From an endosymbiont of Galathealinum brachiosum (lineage in GTDB: Bacteria > Pseudomonadota > Gammaproteobacteria > SZUA-229): a stretch of 64,000 nucleotides of DNA. Each line of letters starts with the position of its first letter. The first letter of the stretch is position 1. Under the pieces are notes generated by a model. The model saw only the letters and a list, made by a program, of their open reading frames with translations, did no database searches and was not told where the DNA came from. The DNA is taken from assembly GCA_003349885.1 (NCBI GenBank), contig QFXC01000013.1, positions 62,001-126,000 of the forward strand, read 5' to 3'. This document shows positions 24,133 to 33,763 of the stretch, one piece after another. The position numbers and the translations under genes were made by a program.

Positions 24133-24183
24133 CTTAAAACGAATTAAAACGAACATAAGGTTCGTATAACGAGGAATCCAATA

Positions 24184-25725
24184 GTGGCTGATTACGAAGT
24201 TCCTGAAGTCAAAGAGTATGCGGTAGTACCATTGCCGAAAGATGATGTAACAAATCATCTTAAACCTTTTGTGGCAAAACCGGAATTCCAGGAAGCGATG
24301 GGCTATGAAGGCAAAAAAGTTCATGATGACCCTAAAGAAATGCCTGAATATGTTTTAGTTGATGGCTGGAAAGATAAAGCACTCGATAAAATGGGTGATC
24401 TTCTAGGTCGTTACCGTAGTTTGCAGGTTTTTATGGATTCTTGCGTTAAGTGTGGTGCCTGTACTGATAAGTGCCACTACTTTTTAGGCTCGGGCGATGC
24501 GAAAAACATGCCTGTTGCACGTCAGGATTTACTGCGCAGCGTTTACCGTCGTTACTTTACTTTTGCCGGTAAGTACTTCCCTAAACTGGTTGGTGCAAAA
24601 GATTTAACTGAAGACGTTATTGATGACTGGTACAGCTACTTCTACCAGTGTTCAGAATGTCGTCGTTGTGCAGTTTTCTGCCCATACGGTATTGATACCG
24701 CTGAAGTGACTATGGCTGCTCGTGAGATCCTGTCGCACATTGGTAAAGGCATGAAATACTCTAACGAGATCATCGGTAAAGTATTCACCATTGGTAACAA
24801 CCTTGGTTTACCTGAAAAAGCATTAAAGAATGTACTTGAAGGTCTTGAAGAAGACGTTGAGTATGATATCGAAGTGGAAGTTAAATTCCCACTTGATGAA
24901 AAAGGTAAAGACGTTCTATTGGTTACACCTTCAGCTGACTTCTTCGCAGAACCTCATATTGATGGCTTGATTGGTTACGCAAAAGTATTCCACCAGACTA
25001 ACACTAGCTGGACATTAAGTTCGATTGCATCTGAAGCCGGTAACTTTGGTTTATTTGTCGGTTCTTACGAAAATATGCAGCGTATTTCAATGCGCGTTCG
25101 TGAAGCAGCATTACAGCTTGGCGTTAAACGTATTGTATATGGTGAGTGTGGTCACGCATGGCGCGTTGGTTACAGCTTCTTAAATACATTAGCCGGCCCA
25201 TTTGATTTCTTAGATCAAAACTACCCTATTCCTCAGCATATCTGCGAGTTTACTTTAGATAAACTTGAGAAAGGTGAGCTGACAATTGATAAATCACGTA
25301 ACGATGATAAAACCGTTACTTTCCACGATTCATGTAATGTGGCACGTGGTTCAGGCATGGGTACCGAGCCTGGTGGTCAATTTACAATTCCTCGCGCAGT
25401 TATTAAAGCAGTATGTAATAACTACGTTGATATGGAAAAAGACACAATCCATGATGCTACTTTCTGTTGTGGTGGTGGCGGTGGTCTGTTAACAGACGAC
25501 CTGATGGAAATACGCGTTAAGGGTATTTTACCTCGTGCAACTGCACTGATTAATGCGAAAGAAGAATCTGGTGTGACTCACATGGCGGCAATTTGCGCTA
25601 TTTGTAAGAGTCAGTTCACCAAAGTACTGCCATATTATGGCTTTACAATGGACCAGATAGTGAGTGTTCACCAATTAGTAAGTGATGCGATTGTTCTGGA
25701 AGGTCAGGTAGACCCTGAAGATTAA
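24184..25725 (+). CDS. dsrK: DsrK, iron-sulfur catalytic subunit
   Basis: This 513-residue HdrD-like protein is the catalytic subunit of DsrMKJOP that interacts with DsrC. It has two [4Fe-4S] motifs, Cys87-90-93-97 and Cys156-159-162-166. The C-terminal CCG-type motifs (Asp-Ser-Cys-Asn near 382, Cys-Cys-Gly-Gly-Gly near 430, Ile-Cys-Ala-Ile-Cys near 465) bind the noncubane cluster of heterodisulfide reductases. The start codon is GTG, supported by GAGGAA seven bases before. Confidence 0.97.
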   Translation: MADYEVPEVKEYAVVPLPKDDVTNHLKPFVAKPEFQEAMGYEGKKVHDDPKEMPEYVLVDGWKDKALDKMGDLLGRYRSLQVFMDSCVKCGACTDKCHYFLGSGDAKNMPVARQDLLRSVYRRYFTFAGKYFPKLVGAKDLTEDVIDDWYSYFYQCSECRRCAVFCPYGIDTAEVTMAAREILSHIGKGMKYSNEIIGKVFTIGNNLGLPEKALKNVLEGLEEDVEYDIEVEVKFPLDEKGKDVLLVTPSADFFAEPHIDGLIGYAKVFHQTNTSWTLSSIASEAGNFGLFVGSYENMQRISMRVREAALQLGVKRIVYGECGHAWRVGYSFLNTLAGPFDFLDQNYPIPQHICEFTLDKLEKGELTIDKSRNDDKTVTFHDSCNVARGSGMGTEPGGQFTIPRAVIKAVCNNYVDMEKDTIHDATFCCGGGGGLLTDDLMEIRVKGILPRATALINAKEESGVTHMAAICAICKSQFTKVLPYYGFTMDQIVSVHQLVSDAIVLEGQVDPED

Positions 25726-25936
25726 CGCTTATTATTTGGGGTAAAACTCAAAAAAACAGAATTTTATAAACGATTTTGTTGCAGTACATCATCTGAAATT
25801 AACGGATGGTCAAATTTGGAAAAGGTTTTTTTACAAAAGTAAATACCTCTTTTTCAAAAGAGACATATCCCTATAAACCAGTATGATACGCCGCAACTTA
25901 ATTTTTAACTATACGTTTAGCCTATAGGAGAACAGC

Positions 25937-27907
25937 ATGGCAACTTCAAAAGAAGACATGCAGACTAACAACTTGACTACTCGCCGCTATAAAGAAGGCG
26001 ATTCAGAATGGTCAAGCATGCACGATAAGATATTTTTAGAAGACACTTCATATAAGTGTCCTACATACGTGCACCGCACTCCACCTTGTCAGGGCAGCTG
26101 TCCTTCAGGTGAGGATATTCGCGGTTGGTTAGATATCGTTCGCGGTATCGAAACTCCACCAGAAGGCATGACTAAAGAAGAGTATGCATTCCAACGCTCA
26201 ACAACTGCTAACCCTTTCCCTGCAATGATGGGTCGTGTTTGCCCTGCTCCTTGTCAGGACGGTTGTAACCGTAATGATCTTGATGACTTCGTTGGTATCA
26301 ACTCAGTTGAGCAGTACATTGGTGACAGTGCATTCTCTGAAAAATATAAATTTGCTGGTCTTCCAGACTTAGGTGATAAGAAAGTTGCTATCATCGGTGG
26401 TGGTGTTGCCGGTATGTCAGCTGCATATCACTTACGTAAGTTTGGTATTGCTTCTACTATCTTTGACGATCACGCTGAACTTGGCGGCATGATGCGTTAC
26501 GGTATCCCTGGCTACCGTACTCCACGTGATGTAATGAATCACGAATGCATGCGTATCCTTGATATGGGCGGCATTGAAACTAAATTAAATACACGTGTTG
26601 GTAAAGACGTTCCTGTTGCAGATCTTGAAAAAGATTACGATGCAGTATTATGGGCATTAGGTTGTAAGAATGGCCGTGGTCTGTTTATCGAAGACTGGAA
26701 AGACGTTCCTAACTGTGTAACTGCTGTAGATTTCCTTGAGCAATTTAACCTGGGTGAAATGAAGTACACAGGTAAAAAGATTGTTTGTGTAGGTGGTGGT
26801 GATACCTCTATCGATGTTGTTTCAGTATCACGTCGTATCGGTACATTAAAAGCAATGGGCGACGAAAAGCCTGAAGATTCAGCAGAAGGTCGTGTTAAGC
26901 ACGGTGATATAGCTGATGCAGATAAAGAGCCATGCACAAATGTTACGCTAACTGCACTTTTCAAGCAGGAAGAAATGACTGCTGCAGAGCACGAAGTTAA
27001 TGATGCGCTTGTAGAAGGCGTAACAATCATGAACGAAGTAATGCCTGTTGAAATCATTAAAGATGCTGATGGCCGTGCAACTGCACTTAAATTAGTAGAC
27101 AGCAAGTTCGAAAATAATGCACCTGTTGCAGTTGAAGGCGGCAAAGAGTACATCGTAGAGTGTGATCTTATCGTTTCTGCAATCGGTCAGTTTGGTGACC
27201 TTGAAGGCACAGAAGACATGGACAACGGTCGTTCATTAATCGACGCTGACAAGTTCTTCCAGGTTCCTGGTAAGCCGGGTCACTTCGTTGCTGGTGATAT
27301 TGTTCGTCCTCACCTGTTAACAACTGCGATTGGTCAGGGTTCTGTTGTTGCTGAAACTATCAAGCAATTCATTGAACAGAAAGAAGTTAAGAAACGTCCT
27401 AAAGTTGATGTTCATCACTTCAATATTATGAATAAGTTAAACGAAGCTGATCTGGCACCAACCGATTATAACTACGGTTTATCAGAAGATGAGCAACGTG
27501 GTACTGATAGCAGTGATTATGCTATTCATAACTACCAGGATCGTTCTGAAAAAGAAATTATATCTACTGATAGAATGTTCATGGGACATTTTGAAGCTGA
27601 AGCTCGTAACCTACGTACTGAAGATGTTCCATCATCAGATGCGGTATTAGGTCACTTTGCTGAACGTATGAACGGTCTGGCTGAAGAAGGCGCTGTTGCT
27701 GAAGCAAATCGTTGCATGAGCTGTGGCATGTGCTTCGAATGTGATAACTGCGTTATCTTCTGTCCTCAGGATGCTGTATTCAGAGTGAAGAAAGATCAGG
27801 CTACTACTGGTCGTTATGTAGACACTGACTACTCTAAATGTATCGGTTGTCACATCTGCTCAGACGTATGTCCTACTGGTTACATCGACATGGGTATGGG
27901 TGAGTAA
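25937..27907 (+). CDS. dsrL: DsrL, NAD(P)H:acceptor oxidoreductase
   Basis: This 656-residue iron-sulfur flavoprotein is related to glutamate synthase small subunits and acts as electron partner of DsrAB. An N-terminal cysteine domain (near residues 52-110) comes first. An FAD-binding Gly-Gly-Gly-Val-Ala-Gly follows near 155 and a nucleotide-binding Gly-Gly-Gly-Asp-Thr near 290. A C-terminal ferredoxin domain has two Cys-xx-Cys sets near 592-608 and 635-650. TAGGAGA precedes the ATG. The 211-base gap before it has a CTCTTTT/AAAAGAG hairpin and a TATCCCTATA sequence resembling half of the shared box. A strong terminator follows. Confidence 0.97.
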   Translation: MATSKEDMQTNNLTTRRYKEGDSEWSSMHDKIFLEDTSYKCPTYVHRTPPCQGSCPSGEDIRGWLDIVRGIETPPEGMTKEEYAFQRSTTANPFPAMMGRVCPAPCQDGCNRNDLDDFVGINSVEQYIGDSAFSEKYKFAGLPDLGDKKVAIIGGGVAGMSAAYHLRKFGIASTIFDDHAELGGMMRYGIPGYRTPRDVMNHECMRILDMGGIETKLNTRVGKDVPVADLEKDYDAVLWALGCKNGRGLFIEDWKDVPNCVTAVDFLEQFNLGEMKYTGKKIVCVGGGDTSIDVVSVSRRIGTLKAMGDEKPEDSAEGRVKHGDIADADKEPCTNVTLTALFKQEEMTAAEHEVNDALVEGVTIMNEVMPVEIIKDADGRATALKLVDSKFENNAPVAVEGGKEYIVECDLIVSAIGQFGDLEGTEDMDNGRSLIDADKFFQVPGKPGHFVAGDIVRPHLLTTAIGQGSVVAETIKQFIEQKEVKKRPKVDVHHFNIMNKLNEADLAPTDYNYGLSEDEQRGTDSSDYAIHNYQDRSEKEIISTDRMFMGHFEAEARNLRTEDVPSSDAVLGHFAERMNGLAEEGAVAEANRCMSCGMCFECDNCVIFCPQDAVFRVKKDQATTGRYVDTDYSKCIGCHICSDVCPTGYIDMGMGE

Positions 27908-27919
27908 TTAATTAACCTG

Positions 27920-27955
27920 CACCTGGCAAACAGTTTGTTTGTCAGGTGTTTTTTT
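27920..27955 (+). terminator. Strong terminator-like hairpin between dsrL and dsrJ
   Basis: CACCTGGCAAAC and GTTTGTCAGGTG form a 12-bp stem with one G-U pair, followed by seven T. This has the full form of an intrinsic terminator inside the operon. Confidence 0.85.
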
Positions 27956-27992
27956 ATTAATTATTAATTATTTTTAACTTTTGGAGTTACTA

Positions 27993-28478
27993 ATGCAGCA
28001 GTTGAAAAAACGCATGCATAACACTTTAATCACAATCGCGGGATTAGTCGTACTGGCTACTTCCGCTTTTGCGTTTGCAGGTGAAAAACCATCTTTTGCA
28101 CCTAAAGTTCCACATCCAACAAATGGAACTACGGAATGCGTGCAACCTGAAGATGAAATGAAAAAGAATCACATGAATTACATACTTCATCAACGTGATG
28201 AAACTATGCATAATGGGATTCGCACTGAAACTTATAGCCTTAAAAAATGCATTAACTGTCACGTGCCTGAAAATTCAACAGCACGCTTTGGTGATGACAA
28301 GCATTTTTGCAGTAGTTGTCATAACTTTACTGGCGTGAGCATTGACTGCTTCCAGTGTCATATGGATCGCCCCATGAAAAATAAAGCTATGGGCAAAAAC
28401 CCACATAACGCGCAAGTTTCAAAACCTGTATCAACTGTCATAGCAGACACTTCAAAAGAGGGAGATAACAATGAGTAA
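27993..28478 (+). CDS. dsrJ: DsrJ, periplasmic triheme cytochrome c
   Basis: This 161-residue protein has an uncleaved or cleavable signal segment (residues 10-29) and three CxxCH haem sites (Cys-Ile-Asn-Cys-His, Cys-Ser-Ser-Cys-His, Cys-Phe-Gln-Cys-His). Cys49 corresponds to the unusual cysteine that ligates one haem in Allochromatium DsrJ. It is the periplasmic electron-transfer subunit of DsrMKJOP. The start used is ATG 27993, six bases after GGAG; a TTG four codons earlier overlaps that ribosome site. The 3' end overlaps dsrO by eight bases. Confidence 0.96.
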   Translation: MQQLKKRMHNTLITIAGLVVLATSAFAFAGEKPSFAPKVPHPTNGTTECVQPEDEMKKNHMNYILHQRDETMHNGIRTETYSLKKCINCHVPENSTARFGDDKHFCSSCHNFTGVSIDCFQCHMDRPMKNKAMGKNPHNAQVSKPVSTVIADTSKEGDNNE

Positions 28479-29214
28479 TACTGACGTTAATATTTCCCGC
28501 CGAAGTTTTGTAAGTAATTCAGCAACTGCTGCAGCAGCTTTAACCATTGCACCAGGTGTGTTTTTGCATACAGTAGCTGAAGCAAAACCTGCTGATCAGG
28601 CTGTTACCAGTGATGTTCGCTGGGGTATGCTGATTGATACGGCTAAATGCGCTTCTGGGTGCACCGCTTGCGTAAGTGCCTGTAATACTGAAAACGGTAT
28701 TGCATCACACGACCGTCCAAGAACTGACCAGCAGTGGATTCGTAAAGTAACACTTCGTGACAAGCAAACTAAACACGAAATTTCACTTCCAATGATGTGC
28801 CAGCACTGTGAGTCACCTCCATGTGTTGATGTATGCCCTACTGGTGCTTCAATGAAGCGTGCTGATGGCATTGTACTGGTTGATCGTCACATCTGTATTG
28901 GTTGCCGTTATTGCATGATGGCCTGCCCATATAAAGCGCGTTCATTTGCACATGAAACAGTTGAAAATGTCGTTGATTACCAACCACGTGGTAAAGGAAC
29001 AGTTGAATCCTGCACGATGTGTGTTCACCGAGTTGACGAAGGCGGTACACCTGCCTGTGTTGAAGCCTGTTCAGAAGCTGAGCACGGTGCAATGATCTTT
29101 GGTGATATTAAAGATCCTGATAGCGAAATATCTAAGCAGTTAGTTGAACACGGTGGTAAGCAAATCCGTGCTGATCTGGGCTTAAATACAGGTGTTCGTT
29201 ACCGCGGTATTTAA
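28471..29214 (+). CDS. dsrO: DsrO, periplasmic ferredoxin subunit
   Basis: This 247-residue protein has a Tat signal (Ser-Arg-Arg-Ser-Phe at 9-13). It carries four cysteine clusters of the DMSO-reductase iron-sulfur subunit type (Cys-Ala-Ser-Gly-Cys-Thr-Ala-Cys, Cys-Gln-His-Cys ... Cys, Cys-Ile-Gly-Cys-Arg-Tyr-Cys, Cys-Thr-Met-Cys). It forms an electron wire between DsrJ and DsrP. The start overlaps the dsrJ end by eight bases, so the two are translationally coupled. Confidence 0.96.
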   Translation: MSNTDVNISRRSFVSNSATAAAALTIAPGVFLHTVAEAKPADQAVTSDVRWGMLIDTAKCASGCTACVSACNTENGIASHDRPRTDQQWIRKVTLRDKQTKHEISLPMMCQHCESPPCVDVCPTGASMKRADGIVLVDRHICIGCRYCMMACPYKARSFAHETVENVVDYQPRGKGTVESCTMCVHRVDEGGTPACVEACSEAEHGAMIFGDIKDPDSEISKQLVEHGGKQIRADLGLNTGVRYRGI

Positions 29215-29220
29215 AATATA

Positions 29221-29245
29221 TTTGCCACAGCCAGTCTGTGGCAAA
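29221..29245 (+). terminator. Stem-loop between dsrO and dsrP
   Basis: TTTGCCACAG-CCAGT-CTGTGGCAAA is a perfect 10-bp stem six bases after the dsrO stop codon. No long U-tract follows. Confidence 0.7.
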
Positions 29246-29287
29246 GCTTTAAACAAATTTACAGGTATTAGAGATTAGTTGAAGACT

Positions 29288-30511
29288 ATGAAAAAAATAC
29301 ATTTAGAACATATAGAAGGTAAAAGCACTGGCTATCTGGGTTTAATCGCTCTATTGGGCATGTTTATACTAGGCGCAATTGGCTCAATGCTTTATATGGA
29401 GCATGAAGGCCACTGGGTTTCAGGCATGGACAACCAGATAGTATGGGGTCTGCCTCATGTATTTGCGGTTTTCTTAATCGTTGCTGCATCTGGTGCACTT
29501 AACGTTGCATCTATCTCTTCTGTTTTCCAAAAGAAAATATATAAACCCTTAGCACCGCTATCCACGTTAGTTGCTCTTGCACTACTAACCGGTGGTTTAA
29601 TGGTACTGGTACTCGATTTAGGTCGCCCGGATCGTTTAATCGTTGCTATGACTTACTATAACTTCAAATCTATCTTTGCATGGAACATGATTTTATATAA
29701 TGGTTTCTTCGTGATAGTCGGTGTTTATGCCTGGTTTATGCTTGACCGTACAATGAAAAAATATAGCCGCTACGCGGGTATTGCAGCATTTGTATGGCGC
29801 TTAGCATTAACAACTGGTACTGGTTCTATATTCGGTTTCATCGTTGCACGCTCTGGTTATGACATGGCAATGATGGCGCCTATGTTTGTGATTATGTCGT
29901 TCTCATTTGGTCTGGCATTTTTCATACTTGTATTACTTGCCTCTTATAACGGTACCGGTCGCCCACTCGGTGATGCTGTCGTTAACCGTTTACGCAGCCT
30001 GCTAGGTACGTTTGTATTCGCAACACTTTATTTTGTAATCGTATATCACTTATCTAACCTGTATGCGACAGAGCATCATGGTTATGAAGCCTTTATTCTT
30101 TTAGGTGAAAGTGGTGGCGAGACTTACTCTAATATATTCTGGATCGGTCAGATTTTCTTAGGCAGTCTTTTACCCATTGCTATGATATACGCACCTGGTG
30201 TTAAAAACTGTCGTAAAACATTAGCCGCTGCATGTTTACTGGTTGTACTGGGTGGTTTTGCTGCAATGTACACAATCATTATTGCAGGTCAGGCATACCC
30301 AATGGAAATGTTCCCGGGAATGGAGGTAGTAAGTACTACTTTCTTTGATGGCGCAACTACACAATATTCAGCTAGTCTACCTGAGTTATTATTAGGTTTA
30401 GGCGGTTTAGCCATGACACTGATTATGATTGCACTGGGCATTAAAGTGCTGGGTTTCTTACCTGCAACTTTAGAAGACTCGGTTGCTGATCCACACCATA
30501 AGGCTGACTAA
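29288..30511 (+). CDS. dsrP: DsrP, NrfD-like membrane subunit
   Basis: This 407-residue integral membrane protein of the NrfD/PsrC family has about ten hydrophobic segments. It is the quinone-interacting subunit of DsrMKJOP paired with DsrO. The ATG at 29288 follows GAAGACT; an upstream TTG at 29279 is possible but less likely. A terminator follows at 30543, which ends the structural part of the dsr operon before dsrN. Confidence 0.95.
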   Translation: MKKIHLEHIEGKSTGYLGLIALLGMFILGAIGSMLYMEHEGHWVSGMDNQIVWGLPHVFAVFLIVAASGALNVASISSVFQKKIYKPLAPLSTLVALALLTGGLMVLVLDLGRPDRLIVAMTYYNFKSIFAWNMILYNGFFVIVGVYAWFMLDRTMKKYSRYAGIAAFVWRLALTTGTGSIFGFIVARSGYDMAMMAPMFVIMSFSFGLAFFILVLLASYNGTGRPLGDAVVNRLRSLLGTFVFATLYFVIVYHLSNLYATEHHGYEAFILLGESGGETYSNIFWIGQIFLGSLLPIAMIYAPGVKNCRKTLAAACLLVVLGGFAAMYTIIIAGQAYPMEMFPGMEVVSTTFFDGATTQYSASLPELLLGLGGLAMTLIMIALGIKVLGFLPATLEDSVADPHHKAD

Positions 30512-30542
30512 GGTTTAGTACACTTTTTCAAGCTTTAAGCAG

Positions 30543-30568
30543 ACGGCTCGAAGATTACTTCGGGCCGT
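30543..30568 (+). terminator. Stem-loop between dsrP and dsrN
   Basis: ACGGCTCGAAG and CTTCGGGCCGT form an 11-bp stem with one G-U pair and a four-base loop, followed by TTGTGTTTT. Likely a terminator or attenuator. Confidence 0.75.
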
Positions 30569-30606
30569 TTGTGTTTTAGATTCTGCGAGATAACGTAAAT
30601 AAAGAT

Positions 30607-32001
30607 ATGTCACATTTCTTAATTTCAGCGGCACATAAGTCCTCAGGCAAAACGACCCTGAGCATAGGGTTATGTGCCGCATTAGCCGAATCCGGTTCTA
30701 TTGTTCAACCATTTAAAAAAGGCCCTGACTATATTGATCCAATGTGGTTAAGCAAAGCAGCTAATCGCCCCTGCCATAATCTTGATTTCTACACTATGCA
30801 GGAAAGTGAAATCATAGAGACTGTAGCAAGATATTCAAACGATGCAGATATAACGGTTATTGAAGGAAATAAAGGTCTGTACGATGGCCTTGACCTGGAT
30901 GGTAGTAATTCAAATGCAGCCCTCGCTTCACTCGTTAAAGCACCTGTCATTCTCGTTTTAGATGCTCGTGGTATGACCCGGGGAATAGCACCATTAATTC
31001 TCGGTTATCAGGCTTTTGACAATGATATAAATATTGCAGGGGTGATATTAAATCAACTGGGCGGTAGTCGTCACGAAAGTAAACTTCATGCGGTTATAGA
31101 ACATTATACTGATGTAAAAGTTATTGGTTCAGTGTATAAAAACCCTGCCCTGTCAATTGATGAGCGTCATCTAGGTTTGATGCCGAGTAATGAAGATGAT
31201 TCTGCCGATGTTAAAATCAGGCAGATTCGCGACATTGTTAAAGATCAGGTAGATTTAGATTTATTACGCTCTATTGCAAATAAAGCCCCGGCATTACCTG
31301 AGTCTGACATTCAGAAACAGGAAACAATACAAATCACTTCACCACTTAAAATTGGTATTGTCGAAAATGATGCATTTGGTTTTTATTACCCTGACGACCT
31401 GGATGCCATTCGTGAAACCGGTGCTGAACTAGTCAGTATCGACAATATACGTGATAAGTCACTACCAGAGATAGACGCTTTATTTATCGGCGGCGGCTTC
31501 CCTGAAACTCGCATCAATGAACTTCAGGAAAATCGTGTTATACGCGAACAAATAAAACAGTCTTTAGAAAATGGCCTGCCCTGTTATGCCGAATGCGGTG
31601 GTTTAATGTATTTAAGCCGCAGCCTCAGCTGGAACGAGCAGAAAGGTGATATGGTTGGATTCATTCCAGCTGATTGCGTTATGCACAAAGCGCCTCAGGG
31701 CCGTGGTTACATTAAACTCGAAGAAACAGCCCATCACCCATGGGCAACATTTAAACCTACTCCAGAGCCTGTTATCGCGGGCCATGAATTTCATTATTCT
31801 GCGCTTGAAAATCTCGATGCGAATGTTAAATTTGCTTATCAGGTAAAGCGTGGTTCAGGTATCAATGGTAAGTCTGATGGAATCGTAATCAATAATACAC
31901 TGGCCTGTTATGCTCACTTGCGCGACACAGCCGCCAACCACTGGGCACAACGTTTTATTCAGTTTGTGCAAGATTGTAAACAAAAAAACCGGAATTCTTA
32001 A
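30607..32001 (+). CDS. dsrN: DsrN, cobyrinic/hydrogenobyrinic a,c-diamide synthase-like
   Basis: This 464-residue CobB/CbiA-type amidase has an ATP-binding loop Ser-Ser-Gly-Lys-Thr-Thr near residue 12 and a class I glutaminase domain with catalytic cysteine in Glu-Cys-Gly-Gly-Leu near residue 338. In the Dsr pathway it is proposed to convert sirohaem to sirohaem amide, the cofactor of DsrAB. The start has only a weak ribosome site. dsrR follows one base after its stop codon. Confidence 0.95.
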   Translation: MSHFLISAAHKSSGKTTLSIGLCAALAESGSIVQPFKKGPDYIDPMWLSKAANRPCHNLDFYTMQESEIIETVARYSNDADITVIEGNKGLYDGLDLDGSNSNAALASLVKAPVILVLDARGMTRGIAPLILGYQAFDNDINIAGVILNQLGGSRHESKLHAVIEHYTDVKVIGSVYKNPALSIDERHLGLMPSNEDDSADVKIRQIRDIVKDQVDLDLLRSIANKAPALPESDIQKQETIQITSPLKIGIVENDAFGFYYPDDLDAIRETGAELVSIDNIRDKSLPEIDALFIGGGFPETRINELQENRVIREQIKQSLENGLPCYAECGGLMYLSRSLSWNEQKGDMVGFIPADCVMHKAPQGRGYIKLEETAHHPWATFKPTPEPVIAGHEFHYSALENLDANVKFAYQVKRGSGINGKSDGIVINNTLACYAHLRDTAANHWAQRFIQFVQDCKQKNRNS

Positions 32002-32002
32002 T

Positions 32003-32320
32003 ATGAATATGATCAAATTAACACCCGCAGCCGCCAAGATGATAAAACATTCGGCCAAAGAAGGTAATCTGGATGGCTTACCACTACGCCTCGCCTGCAC
32101 AAAAATGCAGGACGGTAGTTATCATTACGGCATGGGTTTTGATGATGTAAAAGAAGATGATATTACTCATACGTCTGAAGGCATTGACCTGATCGTATCA
32201 GTGACTGCCAATGAATTTATGAATGGCATGACCATTGATTATGTTGAAATTGAAGAAGGTAAAGAACAGTTTATTTTTATGAACCCGAATGATCCAGCTT
32301 ACGTTAAACCAGCTGAATAA
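32003..32320 (+). CDS. dsrR: DsrR, A-type scaffold-like protein without cluster cysteines
   Basis: This 105-residue protein has the IscA/ErpA fold pattern (Leu-Thr-Pro-Ala-Ala-Ala-Lys at the start). It lacks the C-terminal Cys-Gly-Cys and has only one cysteine, near residue 33, so it should not hold an iron-sulfur cluster. This is the known feature of DsrR, implicated in post-transcriptional control of dsr expression. The ATG one base after dsrN was chosen; a longer frame from 31910 overlaps dsrN. Confidence 0.93.
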   Translation: MNMIKLTPAAAKMIKHSAKEGNLDGLPLRLACTKMQDGSYHYGMGFDDVKEDDITHTSEGIDLIVSVTANEFMNGMTIDYVEIEEGKEQFIFMNPNDPAYVKPAE

Positions 32321-32347
32321 AAATGAGCTTTTGAGTAAACAGATAAC

Positions 32348-33763
32348 ATGTCATTTTCAGAACGTATTTATTATGAGGTTAAACAAATGTCCAACCGGCA
32401 TTTGTTTAACTGTATTTCTGCGTTATTTATATTATTGCTTTCTCTGATACTTAGTAGTTTCTGGTTAGCAAATACAGAAACCAGCAAATCACTTGCTCTG
32501 AGTGTTCAGATAACATTAATCATTTCAATCTTTATCAGTATTTCCTATATAGCCCTGACTAATCAGAAAAAACAGTCATCAAATAGTCAGCAGCAACACA
32601 GGGCTCAACAAATTCTTTATAACATCACTACCGCTGTTAATACGGGACGTGAATTAAAAGAAATTTTGGGCCTTTTCTGCAAAAACACATACGAAGAATT
32701 ACAGGCACTAAATGTTTCTGTGTGGCTAATCACTGAAAATAACTGGCTTGAATATATTACTGGCTCCGGAATTGATCCAAACATAGTCTCTCAACAAAAA
32801 CGAATTAAAATTACCCGCGAACTCGCCAGTACATTAATTGAAAATTCGATTATTCATGACAATGAACACGTTACCCGCCTGGCTGAAATACTGCAGTGTG
32901 ATGTTTCTGATGATAACCGTTCATATTATTTACCTCTGCACCACAATAATCGTACGTTAGGTGTTGTCAGAATAAAATCAAACCAGTTACCTATTATCAA
33001 TCAAAACAATTTATATGAACTATTTTCTACATTAGCAGAGCAACTTTGCAACTCGATAGAAAAAGCCAAGCAGGATCAGGAATCTCGTCGCATGATCATT
33101 ATGCAGGAACGTAGTTTGATTGCGAATGAACTACATGACTCATTGGCTCAAACACTGGCAAGTTTACGTTTTCAGGTGCGAGTACTTGATGAAACATTAC
33201 AACCAACAGCTGAATATCAGTCCATTCGAGGTATAGAACAAGTTGAGAATAGCCTTGATGAAGCCTATTCTGATTTACGTGAATTAATAGCACATTGTCG
33301 AACACCTATAGATAAGCAGGGCCTCATACCTGCTGTTGAAAAAATTATTTCTCGCATGCGTAAAGACTCTGGAACACATATTCTACTGCAGAAAGAATGG
33401 GATGATTCTGACTTACCACCAAACCTTGAAATGCATATATTCCGTATTGTTCAGGAAGCGATGAACAATATTCGTAAACACAGTAACGCTCAAAATGTTC
33501 GCCTGATGTTTCGCTGTGATGAGCATGGACATCATCATATTTTGATAGAAAATGATGGCCGAGGATTTAAAATTCCCAAAGAAAATGACCACCCGGGAAA
33601 ACACGTAGGTCTGAGCATTATGAGTGAACGTGCAAACTATCTGGGCGGTGAATTGCGGGTAGAAAGCGATCCGGATGAAGGCACTCGTATCGACCTTAAT
33701 TTTACATATAGTAGTGATACAGATCATGACCCACTACAAAGACTATCGGAGATAAGCTCTTGA
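32348..33763 (+). CDS. NarX-like sensor histidine kinase
   Basis: This 471-residue kinase has two membrane segments (about 19-40 and 52-70) with almost no periplasmic loop, a GAF-like domain (about 90-235), and a HisKA_3 box with His263 in Asn-Glu-Leu-His-Asp-Ser-Leu-Ala-Gln. An HATPase domain follows (Asn-Asn-Ile-Arg-Lys-His near 380). The nitrate-binding P-box of true NarX is missing, so the signal is probably cytoplasmic. It lies 27 bases after dsrR and overlaps the response regulator gene. Confidence 0.88.
   Translation: MSFSERIYYEVKQMSNRHLFNCISALFILLLSLILSSFWLANTETSKSLALSVQITLIISIFISISYIALTNQKKQSSNSQQQHRAQQILYNITTAVNTGRELKEILGLFCKNTYEELQALNVSVWLITENNWLEYITGSGIDPNIVSQQKRIKITRELASTLIENSIIHDNEHVTRLAEILQCDVSDDNRSYYLPLHHNNRTLGVVRIKSNQLPIINQNNLYELFSTLAEQLCNSIEKAKQDQESRRMIIMQERSLIANELHDSLAQTLASLRFQVRVLDETLQPTAEYQSIRGIEQVENSLDEAYSDLRELIAHCRTPIDKQGLIPAVEKIISRMRKDSGTHILLQKEWDDSDLPPNLEMHIFRIVQEAMNNIRKHSNAQNVRLMFRCDEHGHHHILIENDGRGFKIPKENDHPGKHVGLSIMSERANYLGGELRVESDPDEGTRIDLNFTYSSDTDHDPLQRLSEISS

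Noticed and set aside
25864-25881. Shared regulon box before dsrL
   Set aside because: TATCCCTATA matches only half of the box, and in the box's usual orientation the -10 would point away from dsrL. Kept only as a remark.
27981-27992. Upstream TTG start for dsrJ
   Set aside because: The codons overlap the GGAG ribosome site of the ATG at 27993, which gives a normal signal peptide.
31910-32002. Longer start for dsrR
   Set aside because: The extension lies inside dsrN, has no ribosome site and does not look like DsrR; ATG 32003 gives the expected 105 residues.
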